From Aquilaria yunnanensis (taxonomy: Eukaryota; Streptophyta; Magnoliopsida; Malvales; Thymelaeaceae), in contig CM077593.1 in assembly GCA_039654915.1 (NCBI GenBank), positions 38,348,501-38,412,500 on the forward strand: 64,000 bases of DNA. Reading direction: 5' to 3'. Each line of letters opens with the position of its first letter. Position 1 is the stretch's first letter. Of this stretch, positions 9,423-20,110 are shown piece by piece. The notes below the pieces were generated by a model that was not told where the DNA came from, did not search any database, and worked only from the letters and a program-made list of their open reading frames with translations. A program made the position numbers and the translations under genes.

Positions 9423-11710
9423 ATGTCTACGATGCCTGTTCCCGAGAGCTGGAAACCTCTTCTGGCCCATCCTTGCTGTACCACCCCCGAAAAACTAGAG
9501 AGGTGGAAGAAAAAATTCTTTCTTCCCTCTTACGCTGTGACCAGGCTGCCTCGTTCTAGCCATTTTTCTTTTTCAAACCGCGGCGATGAGGTTACCGTCT
9601 TCCGAGCCCAACTGAAGGCCGGACTTCGGTATCCTCCCCCGAAGGTGGTTTGCGAGTTCTGCCAATTCCATGTCATTGCTGTGAACCAGCTTCCCCCGAA
9701 CGCGTACTGCTATTTTAACGCCTACCTCTGCATGTGTGGCGTGTTCGGGATAGAGCCCCACTTCATCATTTTCATGCAGTACTACAAGCTCTACGTGGTC
9801 CCAAAGGGTGGCTTCTATTTCCTGCTGCCTCGGGGATCCGGGAGCAAAAAATTCACCTTCACCTTCGACACGAAGGATAGCTGGCGGGGGTGGCAGCCTA
9901 AGTTCTTTTTCTTGAAGGTGGATAAGAACTGGTCTGGTGTCCCGACCAGATGGGCTCAGGGAGTGCTGAACGCAGACGTCGTTGATCCGAGGATGTTGCT
10001 GACCCCACCATTGGCTTCCCTGTTCGCGGATTTCGACGCCCGCATTCGGGCAGTCGCTGGCTGGGCTCCCGAGCTCTCTCCTCGTGCTCTTTACCCCTTT
10101 CCTATCAACTGGAGGTTGATGACCGAAGAAGTCCTTCGGGAGCTGAAAGTGGTTAAGGAGCACGAGACTGACCTCAATATGCCCTCTCCCGCCATCGCCG
10201 GGAAGGACTCCTGGCTGGTCAAGCTCCTTAAGGGGGAGACTTACGCTGATATTTCTTCTATTTTTCAGAGATGGGCGATGGGGCTGCCGCCTACTACAAG
10301 GCCCTCTTTTCTGGCCAAGTGGAGAAGGGGGAGCAGACAAAGAAGGCGGCTTCCCGAAGGAGGAAGTCGACAGGGGCGGGGCCTTCGGCGAAGCGAGCTA
10401 GGAAGGCTGTCCAGCCCCCTCAGCCAGAGCTTTCGGAAGAAGAAGCTGGCGAAGAGGCTGGTCTTGTTGAAATTTCACCGGCCGAGGTTCCCGCTACTTC
10501 CGCCGAGGTGCCTCCTCCCGACCTCGAGGCCCCCAGAAACACTGTAGTGGTAGAAGTACCTACTGCCGAGGAGCGGTATCGGCAGAAAGGTAAGGGTCTT
10601 TCTACCGAGGGGCCCGAGGATCCCGAGGACACTGTCTCCGAGGTTCCTCCAGGTATGCCTTCAGGCGAAGTTCAGCTCCTTTGCTTTTCGTGAATTTTTC
10701 TTCTACTCCTAACTTCCTTCTCCCTTTCAGAGGAGCCTCTTACTGCTGGCTGGAGGGCCATTCATGAGAGGAAACGGGCCCTTCGCGATGCCAAAATCCC
10801 TGAGGGGTAGATCCCCTTGGAGCCCTTTTAGACAATCACGGAGGATATGAATTTGTTCTCCGACGATTGTCCAAAAATGACAAAGGAGATTTGGAAGGGG
10901 ATGACCACTGACGCCTCCTTCCGGGCCATTGCGACGGCTCACCCGAGGGATAATACCCTCGCCGCAAAAGTCACCGAGCATGCTGCTCAGGTATAGTCTT
11001 TACACTCTTTTTCCTCAATTTTCTAAGTGTTTAGACTTGTACTAACCTGGACTTTTGCCTTGCCGTAGCTGCTGGAGTACGCTGGTTACCTCCGAGTTCG
11101 GGTGGCCAGAGAGGCTGCCTTCAAGGATGCAACTTCGTGGGAACTCAGTGAAGCGAAGGCTTCGCTTGCGAAGGCGGTCGCCAGCAACCAGCAGCTGGCA
11201 GCGGATTGTTCTCAGCAAATCGCCGCCGTTCGGGAGGAGTTCTCAAAGAAGAGAGAAGAACTTTAAAAGGACTCATCCCGGAAGATTGCCGACCTCGGCG
11301 ACCAAGTAAAGGGGCTGCTCGCCGCCAACGGAGATCTTGTCAAGGACAAGGCTGTTTCTGACAGTCTTGCGGCGAGGTTGACGGATGAGAACAATGCTCT
11401 CCGAGCCGAGGTCGAGGCTCTGAAGAAGGAGTCCGGATGGACACTGGGGATAAGCGAGCTGGAGGAGGAGATCGCTGAGCTGAGGGACGAGCTCAACGAC
11501 CTTGGCGTTCAAAAACATACTTCTGATCAAATGGCCAAGGTCGCCTTTCAGGACGGCTTCTGCCTTGCTCGGCACCAAGTCCTGCAGAGGTTCCCAGATT
11601 TGGACCTCTCTTTTCTGGAGGGCCTAAATATTCCTGAGGGACCTCGGTGGCAGTGGTCCAAGGTCGAGCATCTGAAGCTTCCTGCTCTTCATCCGCCCGG
11701 CTCTCCCTAG
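9423..11710 (+). pseudogene. Antisense gene (aORF) of element B, broken
   Basis: It lies on the strand opposite gag-pol. Exon 1 starts at 9423 (MSTMPVPESW) and has the plant gypsy-type transposon domain often named Transposase_28 (FCQFH, VNQLPPNAY, GIEPHF, PKGGFYFL). Exon 2 (from about 10270) is rich in basic and then acidic/Pro residues. Exon 3 is 10731-10990. Exon 4 (11069-11710) is predicted coiled coil. Introns: 10653-10730 and 10991-11068. Intron 1 has lost its donor through a 62-bp deletion relative to A. In-frame stops occur in exon 3 (TAG at 10807) and exon 4 (TAA near 11263). The product's function is unknown. Antisense extra genes are known in Tat elements such as Grande and RIRE2. 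Confidence 0.8.
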
Positions 11711-11841
11711 TTTGCTTTAGGGCTCCTCTCATTTTTCTCCTTTGTGCTCCTTCTTTGGGCACTTCTTTTGTAAGGCAGCGTTTGCTCTAAATGAACAATC
11801 TTTTGGCTAAGTCCTTTCTTGCAAGTTTCTTCATTTCCACT

Positions 11842-12335
11842 GTCCCGAACACGTTTGCTCAAGAGACTTTCGGAAAACCTGCAACCAAAGAAACTTTTTA
11901 CCTTCCTTTGTCCCGAGTGTGCTCGCTCAAGAGACTTTCTGGAAAGTTTGCAAAAATTTGGCTAAGTTTTTTGCAGGCTTTTTGTTCCCTTTTATCCCGA
12001 ACATGTTTGCTCAAGGGACTTCGGAAAACCTTCAGCCAAATTTTTCTGTCTTCCTATTGTCCCGAGCATATTTGCTCAAGGGACTTAGGAAAATTTTCAC
12101 GAGATTACTCATTTCCCTTTTTCCCGAGCACGTTCGCTCAAGGGTGTTCGGAAATTACCTCTGCTTTTGTTTTGGCGTGTACTTTTGCGAGATTCTTGCT
12201 TTCCCTTTTTCCCGAGCATGTTCGCTCAAGGGTGTTCGGAAAATTTTCTCTGCGCTGATTATGCCGAGTACCTTTGCAAGATTCTTGTTTCCCATTTTTC
12301 CCGAGCATAGTGGCTCAAGGGACTCCGGGAAGTCA
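11842..12335 (+). repeat. Seven-unit palindromic tandem array (element B)
   Basis: Seven copies of a core near CCCGAGCACGTTCGCTCAAG start at about 11842, 11911, 11996, 12061, 12123, 12211 and 12300, spaced 62-89 bp. Each core contains an inverted repeat (GAGC..GCTC, with CCC..GGG outside) and is followed by GGAAA. The array lies between the stop of the antisense gene and the stop of pol, so it is in the 3' region of both transcripts. Element A has the same seven units. Confidence 0.8.
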
Positions 12336-12480
12336 CATCTGCTTTTTTCGTGGCTAGCACCTTCGCGGAATTCTATCTTGGACAATTTGGTATACTTGAA
12401 AATTTTTCTCAAGACCATTCTTCTCCAGACCATTCTGTACTTAGAATATTTCTTGTACAATATATCTCCTCCGCTCAACC

Positions 12481-15400
12481 TTAGGCGTAAAATTTTTTCA
12501 AGGCCTCTGAATGCCAAGTGTTTTTCAATTCTATGCCTTCGGCGTCGCCAAGCTTGTACACGCCTTTTCGTACTTCGGCGAGAACCAGATAAGGTCCTTC
12601 CCAATTTGCGCGAAGTACTCCGTGAGATGGCCTTCGGGGTGCAAAGTCGGCCTTTCGGAGAACGAGGTCTCCTTTTTTGATTTCTTTTGGCCTGGCTTTT
12701 AAGTTGAAAGCCGCGGCCACTCTTTGCTGGAAAGCTTTTCTTCTCAGCTCGGCTATTTCTCTGTGTTCGACCAGGAGGTCGAGCTTAGTTCTCAGACCGA
12801 GGTCGTTTCCGCCTTCATTAAATACTTGCACCCGTACTGAAGGCTGAACTATCTCTATTGGGATAATGGCCTCTGTTCCGAAGATGAGTGAGAAGGGAGT
12901 TTCCCCTGTGGCTCTTCGTGGCGTCGTTCGGTAGCTCCACAATACACTTTGGAGTTCTCCTGGCCATTTCCCCTTGGCTTCCCCAAGTCTCTTTTTCAGG
13001 CCATCTTTTATGGTCCTGTTTGATACTTCCACCTGCCCATTGCTTTGGGGGTGAGCTACTGGGGCGAAGTGCATCTTTATTCCGAGGTCGCTGATGAATT
13101 CCTGGAATCCTTTGTCTATGAACTGGGATCCATTCTCAGCTACTAGTACCCTCGGTATGCCAAATCTGCATACGATGTTCTTCCATACGAACTTCTGCAC
13201 TTCTTTTGCCGAGATAGTTGCTAGTGGTTCTACCTCTACCCACTTTGAGAAATAGTCCACTGCTACCACGCAGAATTTCACGCCTCCGGGCGCTGTGGGG
13301 AGTGGCCTAATAAGGTCTATACCCCAGACTGCGAAGGGCCAAGGATAGTCTGCCGACGTTACCATTTCCGAGGGTATCCTCTGGATTTTTGCATGTCTCT
13401 GGCAACTACCGCACTTCTGGAAGAACTGTCTTGCGTCCTTTCTCAGGGTAGGCCAGAAGTATCCTTGGCGGAGTATCACTGCTGCAAGGGCATCAGTTCC
13501 AATGTGCGAGCCGCACATGCCTCCGTGAACTTCTTCGAGGACCATCTCAGTATCCTCTTCGCCCACACATCTCTGCAGCGGATTTGCATATCCTTGCCGA
13601 TATAACTCTTCACCAATCAGGAAGAATCTTCCGGCGCGTCTTCGCAGTTTTGCAGCATTGCCGGCGTCTTCGAGAAGCTCATTCTCTGCGAGGTATCTCT
13701 TTATAGGGTCCTTCCACCCTGTTCCCGAGGTCGTTACGCTTAGCACGGAGATGCTTGGATGGTCTAGCACCTCGGTGTATGTTTTGGACTTCGCTAAGCA
13801 ATCTGCCTCAGTGTTATTCCGCCGGGGTACATTTTCGATCCGCATGGTGTCAAACTCTTGGATGAGTTTTGTTACCAGCTCGTGGTATTTTGCCAAGATT
13901 GGGTCCTTCACCCCATAATCTCCTGCCGTCTGCCGAACTACCAGCTGGGAATCGCTGTGAGCCCTTAAGTTTCTCACGCCAATCTTTCTGGCCAAGCGTA
14001 ATCCCGCTATGAGGGCTTCATACTCAGCCACATTATTGGTGACGTTGAAGCTGAACTTGATAGCCTTCATCACCTCTAGGCCTTCGGGTCCTCTGATAAC
14101 TATTCCAGCTCCCTGGTGTTCGGATCCCGAGGCTCCGTCAACATGCAAGGTCCATTCTGGCTCACCTTCTTTCGGATTTGAGTGGTTCTCCTCAGTGGTG
14201 GGTATTTCGGCGATAAAATCTGCCAATGCTTGGGCTTTTATGGCCTTCCGAGGCTCATAGGTGATTTCGTGTTCGCCAAGCTCTATGCACCACTTGGAGA
14301 GCCTTCCCGAATGATCAACTCTCTTCATAACATCCCGTAGTGGTAGACTACTTCAGACGATGATGGGGTGAGCCTGGAAATATGGTCGCAGTCTTCTTCC
14401 TGCAAGCACCAAGGCGTATATAGCTTTTTGAGGCAAAAGGTACCTGACTTCGGCGCCATGCAGGGACTTGCTGACGTAGTAGACCGGCCATTGTTTCGGC
14501 CCTTCTTCTTTCACCAGGACCGAGCTCACGACCTTTTCTGTGACGGCGAGGTACAGTACGAGGGGTTCTCCCTCCCGAGGTTGTCGCAGAGTCGGCAGGC
14601 TGGCCAGGTAGACTTTGAGTTCTTCCCAGGCCTTTTGGCAATCTTCGTCCCAAGGTTGATTGTTTCTTCCGAGGTCGCCTTCCATCTTTGCTGCCTTTGT
14701 GAGGACTTTGAAGAAAGGTCTACACCTATCTCCGTACCTGGAAATAAAACTGCTCAGAGAGGTTATTCTTCCGGTTAGTCTCTGCACGTCTTTGACTGTG
14801 GCAGGAGTTCGGAACTCAAGCAGAGCGTTAATCTTCTCAGGATTGGCGTCGATGCCTCTTTCGGACACCATGTACCCAAAGAATTTTCCCGAGGTCACGC
14901 GAAAGATACACTTATCGGGATTAAGGCGAATCCCGACGGCTCTGAGCTTTTGGAAGGTTTCCTCCAAATCTGCAACGTGGTAGCCGGGCAGCTTGCTTTT
15001 GACTATCATATCATCAACATATACCTCCATGTTTCTCCCCATTTGGTCCTTGAAGACCTTGTTCATCAGTCTCTGGTAGGTGGCTCCTGCATTTTTGAGC
15101 CCGAAGGGCATTCTGACATAGCAGTACGTTCCTCCCTCGGTGATGAAGGAAGTTTTCTCTTCATCTTCGGGGTCCATCCTTATCTGATGGTAGCCGCTGA
15201 AGGCATCTAGGAAGCTCAGGAGCCCGTATTCGGCCGTTGAATCTACCAGTTGATCTATTGGCGGGAGGGGAAATGAGTCTTTCGGGCAAGCATCGTTCAA
15301 GTTTCTGAAATCAATGCACATCCGGAGTTTGCTGCTACCTTCTTTTGTGGCGATGACCACGTTGCTTAACCATTCGGGGTATTTTACCTCCCTGATAACT

Positions 15401-17979
15401 TCAGCATCCAATAGGCGCTGGATTTCGGTTTTCACGAAGTTGCTTTTGTGGGCTGAGATGCTTTGTTTCTTTTGCCTGATAGGTTTTGCTTCCAGGCTTA
15501 CTTTGAGGCTGTGCTGTATTATGCCAGGGTTTACTCCTGGCATGTCTTTCGGCGAGTAGGCAAACAGATCTTTATTTTTCAGCAGAAAGGATACAAGATT
15601 TTCCTTGTCATCTTTGGCCAAGCTCTTCCCTATTCGGGTAGATTGTCTTGGGACAAGATCTATTGCTTCCGTTTCTGCTTCTGCAGGATCTCCTTCTTTG
15701 CCTTTCTCTTGAGCCTTTGCCTCCACCGTTTGTGTAGAGTTGTTTGCCGGAGCCTTTCGTGCTTTTACAAACACCTTTCTTACCTCGGCTTGGTCGATGA
15801 AGACCTCTGCATCTCCATCCTTGGTGGCGAATATGACAGTCAAGTACTTCACATCGGGGCGAATGTGCAGGTTCCCCTGAGTCTGCCTTCCAAGGATGGC
15901 GTTGTACGAAGACGGGACGTCCATGACGATGAATCTTGCCATTGTGGACGCGTACAACTTAGCTGCTCCCTCTACCGAAGTGCCTTTCATCATCAAGGGG
16001 AGGTCGATCCATCCGAGGACGGGTAGTTCGGATGGCCCAACGCCGAAGGTGGGCGTGGTGACAGGTTTAAGCTCGCTACTGGAGATGCCCAAGCTCGGCA
16101 GTAAGTGCGAGAATAGGACGTCAGCATTTGAGCCATCATCAAGCAACACTCTCTTGACGTCCCAGTTCCCTATTCTCGCCATTATCAGCAGCGGGTCGTC
16201 GTGGGGGAAGACAACGGTGGAGCCATCTTTGCGAGCCAGTTTCTTTGATGGACTTTGATACTCCATAACTGCAATTTCTCTGGCCTTCCGCTTTCTTTCC
16301 GAGGATGGGAGCCCCGTGGTGATGGTTTGGATGACCCCTACTGGAGGTGGAAGGCGCCTTTTTGGACTTCTGTTTCTCCGCTTGTCGGAGTCATAGTCCT
16401 CGTTTTCGGCCCTCTCTTCCTCATCTTTTCTGCCTTTTGGGGAGGGCATCCGCAGGTATTTGCGAAGTTGGCCCTGTTTGATCAGCGACTCTATGTACTT
16501 CTTCAGCTGGAAGCAGTCTTCGGTGTCATGACCGTGGTCGCGATGAAACTGGCAGAACTTCTTGGCATTCTTCTTATTATCGGCGGCCATGGCCTTTGGC
16601 CGCCGAATCTGCGTCCCTTGCCTCTCCAGCGCCATGAGAATGTTGGTCCGTGTCGTGCTCAAGGGTGTGAAACTTTGAGGTTTCTTTCCTCGCATTCGCC
16701 GTGGTCGACCTGTGTGTTCAGAAAGATACCGAGCTTGCTGGCTGGACCCTTCGGCGCGGTGATGATCAGACTTCGGCCCCGCCATCCTCAATTCCTCGGC
16801 TGTCATGTGCTGCTCTGCCCTTCGGTAAAATTCTCCGAGGGTCTCCGGGGGGTCCTTTGAGAACTCGTAGAACAGCTGTGAGTCACGCCGAAGGCCCCGT
16901 GTCATAGCGAGGATGTGGATTTCGGGCCGGAAGTCCGGGACGCTGAGTGCTTCCCTGTTGAATCGTTCGACATAGTCTCGGATCGTCTCTCCGTTTCTCT
17001 GCTCTATGTCGAACATCTGTACAGGCATTTTGGCCGTCGGCCTGCTCCCAATGAACTGCTGGGTGAAGGCTGTGGACAACTCCTGAAACTCAGTGATAGT
17101 CCCTGGGGGCAACGAATTGTACCATGCTGTTGCTGGGCCCGTGAGGGTGACTTCAAAGCATTTGCACATGGTAGCGTCATCAGCTCCGTGCATTATCATG
17201 CTCCGCCTGTACTTCGTCAGATGGGCCTGTGGATCAGTCCGGCCATCATAGATCTCCAGCCTAGGCACTCTGAAGTCGCCTGGCATAGCTGCCTCAACGA
17301 CGGTGCGAATAAACGGGGAGCCATCTTCGCATAACGCCCCCGACAGCCTGTCCCAAACGGGTTTTCTGGTCACTTGCTTTTCCACTCTGTCCAGCCGTGC
17401 CAATATCCTTTCCATAAGCGCAGTGGCGCTAGGACCATTTTCGCGGGAGGGTAATCGACGGCGCCTTTTCGGGGAGCGAGCTCGGCGCGGAGGGGTCAGG
17501 GCCCTCACCTCAGGCGACGAACTGCTTCGCTGTGAGACTCTCGGTCGCTTGGACCCGGTTTGTCCCACAGGCCGTTTCCCGAGGGCTATATCTTCTGTGG
17601 ATGATTCTCCGCGAGGATCTCCACTTTCTGAACTGCGGTGTGTAGACTTGGGGCTTCTCTCCCGAGGGCGTGTTGATGAGGAGGGTTTCTGGGCCTGCGA
17701 CTGCTGTGGCCATCTTCGGTCGATCTGCTGAGTCATTTCAGCAACGACCGAGCGCTGAAAGTCCCTCAAGAAGCTCATGGTGATTACCAGAGGGCGGTCC
17801 TCCTCGGGCGTAGAAGTCTCTGGGAGTGTCTGCTCAGCAGCCGGTTGTATCTCAGGCGCGGACGAGGACCTTGGGAGTCCCTTGTCCTTAGAACGCCGAG
17901 TCTCAACGACGGCAATCTGCGAGCGGGTTCCCACAGACGGCGCCAAATGATGGCCCAGGGCCTCATCGTTGTGAGTCAT
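12481..17979 (-). pseudogene. gag-pol: Gag-pol polyprotein of element B, one stop
   Basis: One frame is open from inside the 5' LTR (first Met 17979; a likelier start is the MSFLRDF Met at 17778) to 12481, apart from one stop at 14353-14355 (CGA to TGA by comparison with A). Order: gag core (YDGRTDPQAHL, AWYNSLP), CHHC knuckle (CQFHRDHGHDTEDC), protease (LLDDGSNADV), reverse transcriptase (LDAFSGYHQI, YVDD), gypsy RNase H, second RNase H (HVDGAS, AEYEAL, HSDSQLV), and integrase (H-H-C-C, then core). The second integrase catalytic Asp is Glu (VAENGSQF), and GIDLIG reads GIDLIR. No chromodomain; the frame ends at KKFYA. The polyprotein makes the particle and enzymes for copying and integration. 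This copy is damaged. Confidence 0.93.
17926..17945 (-). other. Primer binding site of element B
   Basis: Minus-strand TGGCGCCGTCTGTGGGAACC begins 2 bp inside the LTR end CCATCA. Identical sites follow the 5' LTRs of A and D, and F has one mismatch. A host tRNA 3' end should pair here to prime minus-strand synthesis. I do not assign the tRNA. Confidence 0.8.
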
Positions 17980-18815
17980 GATGACTGTTGAGGAGACTTC
18001 TAGGAGGAAGAACGCCTGGAAGGTGGATCGCCCCTAGGAGAGTACCTGGAAAACTGGGAAACAGGGTTAGGAGGCCCCCGGAGTGTTTTTCCGGGGGGGG
18101 AGCCTCCGACGCCCAAGTCAGTGGTGGCCGGAAGAAGGAGAAAGTCACTAGCTCAAAGAGAAAGGCAGAAAAGTCTCGCCTGGTCTTTTCTCAGAGTATG
18201 GGAGCTGTATCTCCGGCCTGCCAACCTCCTGTCAAGTATTTATTTCCTGTATATATAGGAATACCTAGCCCGTTCAGATCATGACACGTGTGCGGTCGGA
18301 TGCTCCTGAACGTCTGGGCGTAGGGGACAGATAGTTGGTAGCTAGATGGCCTCGAGCCTTGTGCTGAGACGGGCCATGATATGATTCTGATGGCGTCTGC
18401 GCGTCAGGGCGACCTTTTACGTCTGTGGTGGGACGTGTCAGAGGCTTCCTTAAATGCTTCCTTAAATGCGCCTGCCGTACTCCCGAGGTCCCTGGGGGAG
18501 GTCGTCCTCTAGTTCGGACAGAGCCTCTTCGGGAAGCCTACCCTCAGTTCGGGGGTTCCCAGTTCCAGGGGGTTCCGCCTTCGGGGATATCATATTTGGG
18601 CAGCAATGTTCTGGTGCCACTTTTCCGAAGGCGCGTTGTTCACAACCTTGGGGGGCGAATGGAGTCCTCAAGTTTTACTGGCGTGCCGAGGCTCGGAGCT
18701 CTCAGGCTATCTCCCGAGGTGCATGATTCCACCTATTCCCGGGAAGCGCCAGTTCTTCCGGCCGTTGTTGTGGCAGGGTATTCGGCCAGATTGAGGCGAC
18801 AGCCTTTGGCTATCA
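17948..18815 (-). repeat. Element B 5' LTR
   Basis: 868 bp between TGATGGCC (17948) and GGCTATCA (18815). It matches 7715-8580 closely. The G-box block has CACGTG at 18285-18290, and the TATATATA core lies 17-30 bp to its left (downstream on the minus strand). It drives gag-pol transcription. The outer flank GTGTG does not match the left flank of B. Confidence 0.93.
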
Positions 18816-20110
18816 GTGTGCTTCTTTGATTTGTTGTGCATGCTAACCCCCAATTATGATATTATTGCTATATGCATGTATCTTTTTGTTTTCTTTGTCT
18901 TTATGTTTCCTTTGCAGGAATAAGGATTATTTTGCCATTACATTCTTGGCATATGTTAGGCCTTGGAGGCCATAAGTTAGGCATTGGATGCCACGGAATC
19001 CTTATTGAGTTTTATAACTCACCCGCCCTACTCTACTTTTGTAGGTAAAGGTTTGCTTGAAAGATCAAGCTAAGAGTCTTGAGTACTCTTTCTGTATTCT
19101 AAGGTTGGATTTGTGTATGGTATTGCTCAAAATATTCTAAGTATTCTAAGTATATAAGCTGCTTGTAAACAAGCTAAAAAAAATGTGGACTTTCTGTGCA
19201 GGACTTGAAGTCTTAGAATTGTGGGAACAAGGTCTATTAAGGTGGAAATTTGTGTTCCATGGCTTTGTGAATTTATGGGTTGCTTTTAAGCATGTTTTTG
19301 TTGGTCTAACTTTAGTGACCAAATTATGGACTTAGCTAAAATTTGGCCAAAACTTGGCTTTGGGCTTGTATTATGGACTTGGACATTTTCGGGTATTTTT
19401 ATTGCTTGGTGGACTTACCAAGGCCCATGCATGAATTTATGGGTTATGTTTTCATGAAATTTGAAGCATGTTGAAATTGGGCTTAAATAAGAACTTAAAA
19501 ATTTTGATTTTATTCTTGGTTAATTTTGGGCCATATGCATGTTAAGTACTAAAAGGCCCATAAGCCCATGTCTATGTTAAAAGCATGCAATGTTTGGCTA
19601 TGTATGCTCATTTAGTAAAGAACATGAAAGTAAACTTAGAAAAAGCATGAAATTGGATGCTTGTGTAAAGTTTGGCTAATAAGAAATTTAAATGCACGTA
19701 TGTGAATTAATACATGCCTAAGCATTAGTTGCATTTAAAGGCATTAAGTGATTATGTGCACTAGTGAACTCCAAAACGCATAAGCATGCAAAGCATATGC
19801 ATGAAAATAAGTTTTTAAACTTAAGTTGGTGTTTTAGTTGCCATGCATATTCTTGGCTAAGCTCGGTAAAGACCATGAAAATGAACACATGAAATCCACA
19901 TAGGCACTAGCTTGTTTCTGAGAGCACATCAACTTAACCTTAATTAAAGAACTTAACGAGCTAGTACCGATAAGTATCCTGGGGTTCGTGCCCATAAGTC
20001 TTAGTGAGTTTTAAAAGCCCCTTCTGTGTAATGAAAACTTCCGCTGCATGTTTAAAAAAAAAAAAAAAAATCAGGCCCAAATGGGCCAGGGGCAGTTTAG
20101 GGCACGACAC
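18816..20110 (+). repeat. Chromovirus-type LTR fragment
   Basis: Non-coding. It has a hairpin at 19006-19021 (TGAGTT, loop TTAT, AACTCA) followed by a pyrimidine tract ending TTTTGTAG/GT, the signature of the other chromovirus LTRs in this window. It ends in GGGCACGACA near 20110 after a 17-A run near 20053-20070. Its left edge is the LTR of B. No reading frame with a recognisable domain was seen. Confidence 0.5.

Larger units (their letters stand above)
7715..18815 (-). mobile_element. Tat-lineage Ty3/gypsy retrotransposon B
   Basis: An 11.1-kb element in minus orientation. From its own 5' end: LTR 17948-18815, primer binding site 17926-17945, gag-pol to 12481, tandem array, antisense gene 9423-11710, polypurine tract 8581-8592, LTR 7715-8580. 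The two LTRs are very similar. Dual RNase H, an integrase without chromodomain and an antisense gene place it in the Tat lineage. Flanks do not match: AGTAC (7710-7714) on the left, GTGTG (18816-18820) on the right. The element probably recombined with another copy through an LTR, or lost its right flank. Confidence 0.93.

Noticed and set aside
11791..12680. Frames of 150-250 codons across the tandem array (repeating phrases such as PEHVRSRVFG)
   Set aside because: The repeats come from the DNA unit. Frames shift between units and copies, and the region is the 3' end of the antisense gene.
14660..17731. Long plus-strand open frames opposite element B gag-pol (for example 16255-16860), recurring opposite A and D
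   Set aside because: They mirror the coding frame on the other strand, recur only because the elements are copies, and have no domain. They lack the TATA, splice sites and codon pattern seen in the true antisense gene.
18425..18829. A 60-140 residue frame beginning MVGRVRGFL in five LTRs, on the strand opposite the element
   Set aside because: It lies in U3 LTR sequence, varies in length and frame between copies, and has no domain or upstream promoter; best read as repeated LTR sequence.
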